Part shown: positions 50,616 through 59,997 of the stretch, piece by piece
Layout: the number at the start of each line of letters is the position of its first letter
How positions within the stretch are numbered: position 1 is the stretch's first letter
Origin: Pelagophyceae sp. CCMP2097
Taxonomy: Eukaryota; Sar; Pelagophyceae
Direction: 5' to 3'
Assembly (NCBI GenBank): GCA_026770575.1
Contig: MU657185.1
Location: 367,260 to 431,259 of the forward strand
Length of the DNA stretch: 64,000 bases
Made by a program: the position numbers and the translations under genes
Notes under the pieces: model-generated
Seen by the model: only the letters and a program-made list of their open reading frames with translations
Told to the model about the DNA's origin: nothing
Databases searched by the model: none

Positions 50616-53579
50616 ATGTGGCCACGCGCGTGCCTCGTCGTGCTCGTGCTGGCGCACTCCGCCGCGGGCCTCGCGCTGAAGGCCAAATCGGACCTCTTCG
50701 TCCACAACCTGCCGCGCGACGTCACGGAGGATGACTTGCGCGGCGCGTTCGAACAGCTGTGCGATGTGCGGAGCGTCACGGTCCCCGTCGACCGCGAAAC
50801 GGGCGAGGCGCGAGGCTTCGCGTTCGTGACCATCGAGGCCCAAGAGGCGGCGGTCTGCGACGCAGTGCGCATCGCGCTGGACGGCTCGGCGCTGGGCGGC
50901 CGCCGCATCAAGGTGGCGCTCGCCGCGCCTGCCAAAGAAGCGCCGGCGCCAAAGGTTTCGAGGCGCTCCGCAGACGCGGCGGCCATCGCGCTCAACAAGC
51001 AGCTCGTCGCCTGCGAGGCCGCTGTGAACGTCCTCGCGCTCTTCGAGAACAACGGCGAAGAATTTAACTGCGTGAACATGGCCACGTCGCTGCACCGCGT
51101 CGGAGTGCTCAGCCGTTCGTTCGAAAAGTCCTCTGCGCCGCTCCTCCGCAAACTCGCGGACCGCGCCGCATCGAGCATTACTGACGACGCTCCGCAGTGG
51201 GAACCTCGGCACCTCGCGAATGCGTGCTGGGGCATGGCCAAAATCGGCGACGTCAAAGCGCTGGCGCTTTTCGACGCCATCGCTGCAGAAGCACCGAAGA
51301 AGATGGCGACGTTCACCTCGCAAAACCTCGCGAATACGGCGTGGGCTTTTTCGACGGCGGGCGTCGCGGCGCCGGCGCTCTTCGAGGCCGTCGCTGCGGA
51401 ATCATTAAAGAAGATCGCGACTTTCAAGCCGCAAGAGCTCGCAAACACCGTGTGGGCGTATTCGACAGCGGGAGCTTCGGAGGCAAATCATGCCTTGTTT
51501 GAGGCCGTCGCTGCAGAAGCGCTGAAGAAGATCGCGACTTTCAACCCGCAAGAGCTCGCAAACACCGTGTGGGCTTTTGCAAAGGCGGGAGTCGCGGCGC
51601 CGGCGCTGTTCGAGGCGGCCGCTGCGGCAGCGCCCCCAAATATTGCCATGTTCAACTCGCAAAACCTCGCAAACACCGCGTGGGCTTATTCAAAGGCGGG
51701 AGTCAAGGCGCCGGCGCTGTTTGAGGCCATCGCCGCAGAAGCGCCCAAGAAGATCGCGACGTTTACCGCGCAAGCGCTCGCGAACATCGTGTGGGCTTAT
51801 GCGACGGCGGGCGTCGCGGCGCTGGCGCTGTTCGAGGCTGTCGCTGCGGAAGCACCGAGGAAGATTGCGACGTTCAACCCGCAAGAACTCACGAACACCG
51901 TGTGGGCCTACGCAACTGCGGGCGTCGAGGCGCCGGCGCTATTCGAGGCGGTCGTTGCAGAATCATCAAAGAAGATCACAGCGTTCAATTCGCAAGAGCT
52001 CGCAAACACCGTGTGGGCATACGCGACGGCGAAAGTCGAGGCGCCGGCGCTGTTCGAGGCCGTCGCCGCAGAAGCACCGAAGAAGATCGCATCATTCAAT
52101 CCGCAAGAACTCGCAAACACCGTGTGGGCTTATGCGACGATGAAAGTCGAGGCGCCGGCGCTGTTCGAGGCCGTCGCCGCAGAAGCACCGAAGAAGATCG
52201 CCATGTTCAACCCGCAAGCGCTCGCGAACACCGTGTGGGCCTATTCGACGGCGGGATTCGCGGCGCCGGCGCTGTTCGAGGCCGTCGCTGCGGCAGCGCC
52301 CCAAAAGATTGCGACGTTCAACTCGCAAAACCTCGCAAACACCATGTGGGCTTATGCGACGGCGGGGGTCGAGGCGCCGGCGCTGTTCGAGGCTGTCGCC
52401 GTGGAGGCATCGGAGAGGATCACGGCGTTCAACCCGCAAGACCTCGCGAACATCGTGTGGGCTTATTCCAAGGTGGGTGTTGAGTCGCTGGCGCTGTTCG
52501 AGGCGGTCGCTGCAGAAGCACCAAAGAAGATCGCGATGTTCAACCCGCAAAACCTCGCGAACACCATATGGGCTTATTCCAAGGCAGGAGTTGGTGCACC
52601 GGCGCTCTTCGCTGCGGTCGCCGCAGAGGCTCCAAAGAAAGTCGCGACGCTCGACCCGCAAGCGCTCGCAAACATCGTGTGGGCTTATGCGACGGCGGGA
52701 GTCCAGGCGCGGATGCTGTTCGAGGCGATTGCTGCAGAAGCACCGCGGAAAATCGCGGCGTTCAGCCCGCAAGCGCTCGCGAACACTGCGTGGGCCTATT
52801 CGACGGCGGGCGTCGAGGCGCCGGCGCTGTTCGCGGCGATTGCTGAGAGAATTGAGGCGAAGATGAGTGATTTCAGTCCCGACGGGCTGTCTCAGATGCA
52901 CCAAGTCTACATTCACCTCCGACTGGAGGCGCCGCAGCACGTGCTGACTTTGCTCCTGAGTCGACACGAGGCCGAACTTCGAGCGGCTTATAGTCGGCAA
53001 GAGTCGAGGCCATCTCGGTCGCAGCTCGATGTGTCGGCAGCGCTGTCTCGCATCGGCTGGGAGCACGAGTACGAGCACGTCACTGCCGAAGGGATCAGCC
53101 TCGATATGGCGCAGCCGGCTGCCATGGTGGCCGTGGAGTTCGACGGCCCGACGCATTATCTTGCGGGCTCCTCGAATGGCGTTTCCAGTCGTCGCGTGCT
53201 CGACGGCACATCCAAGTTCAAGGAGCGCCTGCTCCGTGGCCTGGGCTGGCAGCTGTTCCGCGTGCCTTACTTTGAGTGGTACGCGCTAAAATCGAGCGCC
53301 AAGCGAGAAGCGTACTTGCGCGACGGCATCGCCACGTCCAGTCCGACTCGAGGTGCTGCTGTCCAGTCGACTGGGCAGCAGCTTCCGACGTCGGCGGATG
53401 GCGACGCTGCGTCGGCGACGACGGGCGAGGCTGCGAGCCGAGAGTGCGGCGCGGCGGCGTACTCGCAGTTGCTGGTCAAGGATCTCAAGGCGCTCTTAAA
53501 GGAGCGCGGCCTCAAGCAGTCGGGCCTCAAGAAGGAGCTCGTCCAGCGGCTCGAGGCGGCGCTGCCCAGCAGTCGATGA
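50616..53579 (+). CDS. RRM-HPR-RAP-SAP RNA-binding protein, signal-peptide leader
   Basis: Continuous 987-residue frame. The leader MWPRACLVVLVLAHSAAGLA is a hydrophobic signal peptide, fitting plastid routing in a heterokont. The RRM (about 24-105) has RNP2 LFVHNL and RNP1 RGFAFVTI. About fifteen 37-residue heptatricopeptide-type repeats follow (core FNPQELANTVWAYATAG, about 200-755), then a RAP domain (VAVEFDGPTHYL; FKERLLRGLGWQLFRVPYFEW) and a C-terminal SAP motif (DLKALLKERGLKQSGLKKEL). It is a clear paralog of the gene at 14317-16623: the region before the repeats and the RAP block are nearly collinear. It differs in leader type, has about four more repeats, and has the added SAP. HPR-RAP proteins act on organellar transcripts and rRNA. 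DNA copies of the repeat (111 bp) are very alike. Confidence 0.87.
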   Translation: MWPRACLVVLVLAHSAAGLALKAKSDLFVHNLPRDVTEDDLRGAFEQLCDVRSVTVPVDRETGEARGFAFVTIEAQEAAVCDAVRIALDGSALGGRRIKVALAAPAKEAPAPKVSRRSADAAAIALNKQLVACEAAVNVLALFENNGEEFNCVNMATSLHRVGVLSRSFEKSSAPLLRKLADRAASSITDDAPQWEPRHLANACWGMAKIGDVKALALFDAIAAEAPKKMATFTSQNLANTAWAFSTAGVAAPALFEAVAAESLKKIATFKPQELANTVWAYSTAGASEANHALFEAVAAEALKKIATFNPQELANTVWAFAKAGVAAPALFEAAAAAAPPNIAMFNSQNLANTAWAYSKAGVKAPALFEAIAAEAPKKIATFTAQALANIVWAYATAGVAALALFEAVAAEAPRKIATFNPQELTNTVWAYATAGVEAPALFEAVVAESSKKITAFNSQELANTVWAYATAKVEAPALFEAVAAEAPKKIASFNPQELANTVWAYATMKVEAPALFEAVAAEAPKKIAMFNPQALANTVWAYSTAGFAAPALFEAVAAAAPQKIATFNSQNLANTMWAYATAGVEAPALFEAVAVEASERITAFNPQDLANIVWAYSKVGVESLALFEAVAAEAPKKIAMFNPQNLANTIWAYSKAGVGAPALFAAVAAEAPKKVATLDPQALANIVWAYATAGVQARMLFEAIAAEAPRKIAAFSPQALANTAWAYSTAGVEAPALFAAIAERIEAKMSDFSPDGLSQMHQVYIHLRLEAPQHVLTLLLSRHEAELRAAYSRQESRPSRSQLDVSAALSRIGWEHEYEHVTAEGISLDMAQPAAMVAVEFDGPTHYLAGSSNGVSSRRVLDGTSKFKERLLRGLGWQLFRVPYFEWYALKSSAKREAYLRDGIATSSPTRGAAVQSTGQQLPTSADGDAASATTGEAASRECGAAAYSQLLVKDLKALLKERGLKQSGLKKELVQRLEAALPSSR
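51340..52850 (+). repeat. 111-bp coding tandem repeat array
   Basis: About fourteen successive 111-bp units within the RRM-HPR-RAP-SAP gene. For example, GCGCTGTTCGAGGCCGTC recurs at about 111-bp steps (near 51935 and 52046 with one change, then on). Neighbouring units are highly alike at DNA level, including third positions. Confidence 0.8.
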
Positions 53580-53800
53580 TGCGAGGAGCACGTGTATATG
53601 TAAAAGTGCTTGCCTTGTACAAGGGTAGTCACTAGGATTCCTACAATGTAGTACAAGTGTAGTAGGAATTCCTTTCCCGAGGTGCCTTTCTTAACATTCG
53701 CCGGTTTTGGAGAAGGTTCGAGTGGTTTGAGTGGTTTCCGACTGAGTCCTGAAGGACGTCTAGGACGCGTCGACGGTCGTCTACTGGGGCGATTGGCGCG
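53580..53800. other. Intergenic region with imperfect hairpin
   Basis: Contains the palindrome CCTTGTACAAGG (about 53613-53624). Next to it is TAGGATTCCTAC with an imperfect inverted partner GTAGGAATTCC (53633-53673), similar to the block at 44104-44150. It precedes the radical-SAM-like start. Confidence 0.45.
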
Positions 53801-54588
53801 ATGCGGGGCCTGACGTACTGGCTCGGGAAGACGCTCTACGTTTCATGCACGAACCGCGCGCGGGGCCTCTCGCTCGTCGCGTCGCGCGGGCCCGGCTTCC
53901 TGATGCCCGACTCGTCGGCGTTCTCGCCCCTCGAGGCGGAGCCGACGGTCGACGACCTCGTCGCCGCCGTCCTGGACGCGTACGCTTTTGACGCGCGGAA
54001 GAAGGAACTCGGGGCGGACGTCGGGCGAACGACGCGCGCGGACGGCGGCGAGCTGGACTCGGGCCTCGTCTTCGCGGGCCTCGGCGAGCCACTGCTGCGG
54101 TGGCGCTGCGTCGCCGAGGCGACGCGGCGTATCCGCCTCGAGCACGAGTCCATCCCCATCCGGCTCAACACGAACGCGCTGCCGCTGGTCGGCGACGACG
54201 CCGCCGAAATGGCGCGCCTGCTTAGCGACGCCGGCCTCAATGCCGCGAGCGTGAGCCTCAACGCCGCCGACGCGGCCGCGTACGCGGCGCTCATGCTGCG
54301 CCCGCCGGACCACGACGCGGCGTACCATTCGTCGCGTGAAGACGCAATCGGCGACGTTTCAGGCGCCTCGTTTGCCGTCGCGTGCTCGACCATCGTTGCC
54401 TTCGCAGAGGCCGGCATCCAGGTCCGTCGGCACCTCGTCGGGACGTGGCTCGAGACGGCCTCGACGCCGCCGCGCTATAGGTCTCGGCCACCGCCGTCGA
54501 GCGGCCCGGCGTCGACGTGGCCGCGGTCCGCACCCTCGCCTTTGCGCTCGGCGCCGTCGAGTTCAAGGCCCGGAGCTGGTTCCCCTAG
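53801..54588 (+). CDS. Radical-SAM-like protein (TatD-linked type) lacking the cluster cysteines
   Basis: Exons 53801-54421 and 54481-54588 (59-nt intron, GTCCGT..TATAG) give 242 residues; the join reads FAEAGIQVSATAVERPGVDV. The pattern 'LTYWLGKTLYVSCTNRARGL ... SRGPGFLMP ... EPTVDDLVAAVLDA ... VFAGLGEPLLR ... IRLNTNALP ... LNAASVSLNAAD' follows the TatD-associated radical-SAM family, and the ending AVEFKARSWFP is typical of its C-terminus. In active members the segment after LYV.LTN holds CxxxCxxC for the [4Fe-4S] cluster. Here it has only one Cys, before TNRARGLSLVASRGP, so the cluster triad is absent. The barrel may bind a nucleotide or other ligand instead. Confidence 0.75.
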
Positions 54589-54677
54589 CTGAAGTCGCGA
54601 GTTTAAGCCCAGGAGTCGGCGTCCCGAGTTCAAGCCCCGTAGTAGGGGCCTGTATAAGCCATGAATTCTTAAGTCGC

Positions 54678-55490
54678 CTATCCGAAGCCGCGCGCGGGGG
54701 GCAGCGATGCCGGGTCGACCGCGGGCCCCGCGGCGGCGCTCCGCTTGCCGGCCCTCTTGCCGCCCTTGCGGTGGTGGAAGAGGACGAGGGACCACCTCTC
54801 GCCGGACTTGACGTCGGAGACGGCGTGCGCGACGTCTGCGCTGTGGTGCGTCGCGGCGCCCTTTTTCCGCGCGGCCTTGACGACGCCGCCGTTGGAGAGG
54901 AGCAGCAGGTCGCCGCCGGCGTAGCCCGTGGACAGCGCAACGCTCGTCGAGACGTCGGACGTGTCACAGTGGAAGGGGAGGCGCGGCCGCGTCACAGCCG
55001 AGTAGCGCCGCACAAAGGCCGTCCAGTTGAGCGCCGCGGGGCCCGCGGCGCCGAGCAGCTCTGCCGCGGGCGCGAGGAGGCCGTCGAGGCTCGGGCAGAG
55101 CGCGGCGAGGTCGGCGGCGGCGACCGTCGTCTGGTAGCTCGGCGCGCCGTCGACGGAGTCGAGGTCCGCGTGCAGCCGGGGCGCGGCCCACGCGACGAGG
55201 GCGTCGCACTCGGCCGCCGTGAGCGCCGCGTGCTGCCGGACGTCGTCGCGCTTCAGCGCGGCGAGCGCGCGCTCGCGGTCGGCGCGCGACAGCGGCAGCG
55301 AGACGACGAAGCCCTTGAGGTCCTTGAGCCCGGAGACGTCGCCCGACGTGATGACCTTTTGCACGTTTTTAGGCTGTTTCGCGAGGCTGAGCGAGAAGAG
55401 CGGGTGCGCCGCGGGGCCCACCGTGAGCGCATTCGACGCGCAGACGAGGCCGCACAGGACGGCCGACAGGAGCGGCATCGGCTTGCACAA
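54678..55490 (-). CDS. Secreted or plastid 2OG-Fe(II) dioxygenase (P4H-like)
   Basis: Single exon, 270 residues. The leader is MCKPMPLLSAVLCGLVCASN. Family residues: HxD in RLPFHCDTSDVSTSVALS, the YAGGDLLLLSNGG strand, and the distal His and 2OG-binding Arg in DVAHAVSDVKSGERWSLVLF. This is the fold of prolyl 4-hydroxylases. An N-terminal region with LTAAECDALVAWAAPRLHAD resembles the helix before the P4H core. Substrate unknown. A second, unrelated-looking 2OG protein lies at 32961-34780. Confidence 0.8.
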   Translation of the reverse strand: MCKPMPLLSAVLCGLVCASNALTVGPAAHPLFSLSLAKQPKNVQKVITSGDVSGLKDLKGFVVSLPLSRADRERALAALKRDDVRQHAALTAAECDALVAWAAPRLHADLDSVDGAPSYQTTVAAADLAALCPSLDGLLAPAAELLGAAGPAALNWTAFVRRYSAVTRPRLPFHCDTSDVSTSVALSTGYAGGDLLLLSNGGVVKAARKKGAATHHSADVAHAVSDVKSGERWSLVLFHHRKGGKRAGKRSAAAGPAVDPASLPPARGFG

Positions 55491-55686
55491 GGGGCCCGGG
55501 CCTCAAGAGTCCGAGTCCGACTCGGAGCGGATTTGTCGCCCAAATCACCTGACTCGGAGTTCTAAACACACGGACGACGACGACGGCGGCAGCGCTCCCC
55601 GGCCCGGGGACGTCCGGACGAGGATCGAGCGAGAAGCCCGGTGGCCCTCGCGACCTGCTCCCGCGGCGGAGGGACAGATTGTGGCT

Positions 55687-56422
55687 TTAGACGCCGCCGG
55701 GGTTGCCCGTGCAGGCGAGGAGGCAGCAAGAGCAGCGGCGCTTCCAGTCGCCGCCAAAGGGCGCGCAGCTGTAGCCGCAGGCGGGCGGCCGCGCCGCGGG
55801 CGCCGACGCCACGACGGTCGGCTCGACGACGCGGCAGCTTGCTGGGTCGAGGATGAGCGCTGAGAGGCCGGGTTCGACCTCCCGCACGTCGACGACGGCC
55901 GCAGAGACCAGACAGAGCGACCCCGGCTCCAGCAAGCCTGCGCGCGCCGCCTCCAGGCGGCGGGTCGACTCCTGAGTGGGGGCTCACCGATCACGGCCGT
56001 CTTGTGTAGACCGGAGTATGCCACGACCGCCGTCGAAATGCCTTTTTTTTCGACCGGCTCCAAGAGCTCGAACCGCGCAGAGTCCGCGCCGCCGTCGGGC
56101 CTGTGGGGCGCGGGCCTCGAATCGGCCCAGAAAAAGGCGGGGAGACTCGCAGTAGCTTGGCGCGCGCGTCGCGGAGCGTGGCCATGGGTTTTTGATGCGC
56201 GCCGCGCGGCGGGCTGGCCGGAGGCGCGTCGAGCCCCCCGTGGGGGACGCGCGGCTGCGGCGGCGGCGCGGCGTCGAGGACGCTGAACTCAGTCGTTTCG
56301 AACTCTGGTGCTTCGGCATCGGCCAACTCGCTCAAGGCTACCCGCCGCGTCGGAGACCGCGACCGTCGCGTCGGAGACTGCGCAGTCTGCACGACGCCGC
56401 TCATGAAGATGCGCGTATCCAT
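55687..56422 (-). CDS. Hypothetical protein with Cys-rich C-terminus
   Basis: Start proposed at 56422 (MDTRIFMSGVVQTAQSPTRR, with SPTRRSRSPTRR). Later coding stretches are in other frames: ARFELLEPVEKKGISTAVVA then YSGLHKTAVIG, and LLEPGSLCLVSAAVVDVREV then EPGLSALILDPASCRVVEPT. The end is CGYSCAPFGGDWKRRCSCCL with LACTGNPGGV. Introns must lie near 56130 (ending CCCACAG) and 55960 (GTGAGC donor), but neither join is exact. No family recognised; the terminal Cys cluster could bind metal or be lipid-modified. Confidence 0.4.
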
Positions 56423-56700
56423 GTGCCACGCCCGGTCCACGAGGTCGGTCGGAGCCCGGGATTCTTCGACACCTCAAAAAGTTTCGGGTGGGAAAGGAGC
56501 TTGAGTCCAGGCTACATCTAGGTGGTGCCCCCAGAAGGGGTCAGTCGTGCGCATTCTCGACGTGGTGATGCACGAACTTTGGCTTAGATCCTCTGGAGCT
56601 TAGCTGCCGGGGGCGCTGTCGCGCCGTGTATGATTATCGGGCGGCGGCCTGTCGACCTTTTGTGTCGAACCAGCGGGCGCCGCCCCTCCGCGGGCGCGGC
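56423..56700. other. Intergenic spacer
   Basis: 278 bp between two minus-strand genes. It contains CTCAAAAAGTTTCGGG (about 56472-56487), close to the dispersed AAAAGTTTCGGAC string seen at 10346 and 12023. Confidence 0.35.
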
Positions 56701-58074
56701 CTACTCGTCCTTGGCGGCGCCCGTCATCTTGGCGAGCTCGGCCTCGAAGGATGCCTTTTCCTTGACCTTTTTCGGGTCGCGGCCCAAATATTCGAACCAG
56801 AGGTCTTCGCGAGAGACCTTTTTGAAAACCTTGTTGGCGCACTTTGGGCACTCTGTAAAGCCGGCGAAGAACTTTGGCGCCTCTTTCGGCGTGACCATGA
56901 CGAGGTGGTTGCACTGCGAGCACGCCATCTCGATGAGGCGCTCCGACTTGGGCGGCTCGCGGAACTGCGTCGAGAAGGAGCCCTCCTTGTTCGAGTTGGC
57001 GTTGCCGCCGGCGGCGCGCTCGGCGCGCTGCTGCATCATGCCCTTGTTGTCCTCGTCGTCCTTCAGGATGTCCTTGGACCCCGGCTTGGCGTTGAGCGTG
57101 CCAAGGACCTTGGCCGCCGTCGCGTCGTCGAGGCAGAGCACGTCGGCAGCGTCTTCGTCGGGCTGGTACGTGACGGTGATGGTCACGTTCTCGTTCGTGT
57201 TGTCGCGAAAGTAGCCGATATAGTTCAAACGCAGCTTCTGCTCGTACGCCGACTCCAGCAGCGACTGCTGCAAACTGTCGACGAAGCCCGCCTCCTGGCC
57301 CGCGTCGACGATGCCGTAGAGCTCGGACACGCTCGCCTCGGCCACGGCGCCCTCGGGCAGCCGCCGCGCGTAGAAGAGCAGCTTGCTCTTCTCGCCGTCC
57401 TTGCGCAGGTCGCCCACGACGCGCACCAGCGCCGCGCCGTCGGCGCCCGTCGACGCCCAGAGGCGCGCGAAGCGCTCGACGTTGTCGACGGTCACGGGGT
57501 CGTAGAGGAACTTGACCATCAACGCAAGGACCATCTCGTACTGCCGCCGGCCGTAAGTCTTCTTCGTGTAAGCCTTGTGCACCTCTAAAGACTTGGCTGC
57601 CGAAGTGGCCTTCATCGCCTTGACGGCGTAGTCCTTGACCGCCGAATCCTGCGCCGCCTGGAAGCCCTGATACGCCTTGTACCTATAGAGCGTTCGTCAA
57701 GGTTTACGGCCCGTCGGGCGCCGCTCTCGGTCGCGCTTTGCAGGGTATAGCGCGAGGACTGACCCTCGAAAGCCGACGAAGCCGACGGCGCCGAGGTACG
57801 GCAGCGCCTTGATGGGGCTGATCGGGCTGTCGGGCTCCATCGAGATCGCCGCGGCCGTCACGAGCCACTGCAGCGGCTCCCGCGCCACGACGGCCGCCTC
57901 GTCGTCCGCCGCCGCCGCCGCCGCATCCGGCGCAGCGAACGACGTCCCCAGCGGCGCCGCTGGCGCGGCGCGCCGCAGGACCGCGACTCTTCGTCGCAGG
58001 GCCGGCGCGAGCGCGTCCGCCGCCGGCGCGAGCTGCGCCGCGACGCAGAGCACGGCCCACGACGACGTCCGCAT
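56701..58074 (-). CDS. Plastid-targeted conserved protein with zinc-ribbon-like C-terminus
   Basis: Exons 57764-58074 and 56701-57682 join over an 81-nt intron (GTCAGT..CTATAG), giving FRGYKAYQGFQAAQDSAVKD and 430 residues. Met 58074 begins MRTSSWAVLCVAAQLAPAAD then ALAP, a signal peptide with an ALAP-type plastid motif. Mature features: a helical region (GRRQYEMVLALMVKFLYDPV, DNVERFARLWASTGADGAAL) and, near the C-terminus, two CxxC pairs (MACSQCNHLVM and FTECPKCANKVF, about 30 residues apart) like a zinc ribbon. Then comes a Lys-rich end (EYLGRDPKKVKEKASFEAEL). I do not recognise the family; the care with which both halves are kept suggests a real plastid protein. Confidence 0.72.
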
Positions 58075-58212
58075 CTTCACCTGCAGTGTTCCTGCTCGGC
58101 GATCCAAAATCTCTGAAGTCAACACCGTGTCCGTTCCAGAACGGCTCGTTTACAAAAATCAAAATCCTAAAACCCCGGGGAACGACGCCGCGGCGCGACG
58201 CTCGACACGACG
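58075..58212. promoter_or_regulatory. Divergent promoter region
   Basis: 138 bp between a minus-strand start (58074) and a plus-strand start (58213); AT-richer than the flanks around 58100-58170. No named motif. Confidence 0.4.
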
Positions 58213-59997
58213 ATGGCGTCGCCCGGCGGCGACTCGGACGACGCCCAGGTCGTCGCGCTGCTCGGCGATGAGGAGACCACCGGCGCGTTCCTACAGACGT
58301 TGTGGGGCCGGCAAGCCGGCGGCTGCGACGTCGCCTCGCTCCGCGACGACGCGCCCGTGGAAACGATCCAGTGAGACTCTCGTGGGCCGCGCAGAGGGAT
58401 GCTGGCCGCCGCCTCTGGAGACTCGACGATCGGAGCTCGGGCGACCGCGCGAAGGCGCCTCTGAAGAGCTCGACGATTGGCGCTCGGGCGGCCGCGCGGT
58501 CCGTGATGCGCGCACCTAGGGCGACCTTCGACTTTTTATTGGGCCAGGCGCACGTCGGCCTGGTGATTGTGACGTCGACGTTCGCGGACGCGATCCGGCC
58601 GGCCGTCGAGGCCGCGAAGCAGCGCGGGCCGACGGTGCTCGAAATACCGTCCGCCGGCGCGCCGCCGCGCGCGACGTGCGTCCTCTACGACCCGCGGCCG
58701 CACCAGAGCGGGCCCACGGGCTCGGCGTGGGCCGCGGCGCCGCCAACGAAACCGGGCTGCTCGCCGGGCCTCGGAGCCGTCGCAGACTCGCTCTGCGGCG
58801 AGGACACCGTTGCCGACGGCGCCGCGCCGCCGCAGAAATTCGACGGTGACGCCGACGTGGCCGATGACGGCGCCAAGGGCCCGCCCGCCGTTGTAACGGC
58901 GGACGTCGACGCGTGCCGGCGGCGCATCGACGACCTGGTGACGGCGCTCTTCCGCCTCGTGGGCCTCGACGCGGCGGCGGCCGCGGGCGGAGACGGCCGC
59001 TCCGCGCGGGCCGCGGAGCCGTCGCCGCGGTCGAAAAGCTTCCGCCTCGAAGTCTTCAACGCGGCGACGCAGGAGCTCGCGGAGCACATGCAGGCGCGCT
59101 ACGGCGCCTGGTGCGCCGCGGCGCCGTCGTCGAGGGGCACACTTGTGTGGGGGCGCCGTCGGAGCCGAGAGGGCCTCGAGAGGCTCAGAGGGTCAGAGAG
59201 CGGCTCTCCACGAATCCCGCGGCCGCGGTAGGTTCTTTGCGCGCGCATTAAACCGTCAGCGCACGCGCATGGTCGACGTCGGCGCCGCGTACCCGTTCCT
59301 CGGCGGCCTCGTCCTCAACTTCCTCGACTGCTGCCAGGCGCTCCACGACGTCGAATCCATCCTCACAGGCATGATGCTCGCGCAGTCGTTCTACAGAGTA
59401 CGCGACTGCGGCGCCGCCGCGAACCAGGCTTTCGACGGCGACGCCCCGCCGCGGCCGCCCGGCGAGGCGGCCGGCGCGAGTCCGCTCGCGTCGGCGGCGA
59501 GTGCAAGCGAGTCGACGCCCCGGCGGCGGCGCGAGTACCTCAAGTCTGCGATCCAGTCGCACCCCGTCTGGGCAGATGCGCTCTTCTGGCGAAGGGCCCT
59601 CGCGCTCCTCGTCCGCAAGCAGGCCGAGGCCAAGCGAGGGGACAACGCGGACGACGACGTCCACGACGCGTCGGCGTGCCTCGGCGGTGCGCCCTGTGCC
59701 CGGCGCTGCCCGGGGGTTTGGGTTCGACGCGCCGCGACCTTAGGCGACTATGGTGGCGCATTGCTGGCGTCGCTGCGCGGCGCGGCGGGCGGCGGCGACT
59801 CGGCGGCCGAGGTCGCGCTGTGGTCGCAGCTCGGCGGCGTCGTGCACGCCATGCTCGAATTCGGCGCGCAGCCGGACGCCGTCCGCACCTTTGTCGCAGT
59901 AGTCTGCCGCGACCAGCACCTCCCGACAGCGCAGCGCGAAATCATCGAGGACCACATCCGGCACCACGCCGGCGGCGCGAGCGCCCGCCCCGTCTGA
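58213..59997 (+). CDS. Fusion of a V-ATPase subunit F-like domain to an unknown helical domain
   Basis: Exon 1 (58213-58371) reads DDAQVVALLGDEETTGAFLQ and ends PVETIQ at a GTGAGA donor; the exon after CACCTAG continues ATFDFLLGQAHVGLVIVTST, FADAIRPAV, GPTVLEIPSAG. The series 'v.giGDEdT..GFll..vg ... iee.f......di.iilI....ad.ir ... p.vLeIPs' is the V/A-ATPase F subunit. F subunits end about here, but the frame goes on for some 400 codons: a disordered stretch, RLEVFNAATQELAEHMQARY, then (other frame) GGLVLNFLDCCQALHDVESI, MMLAQSFYR, REYLKSAIQSHPVWADALFW and QLGGVVHAMLEFGAQPDAVR. A GTGCGC..CTTAG intron near 59690 restores CLGGDYGGALLASLRG. Either a fusion or two genes with an unseen boundary around 58690-59270. 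Confidence 0.6.
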
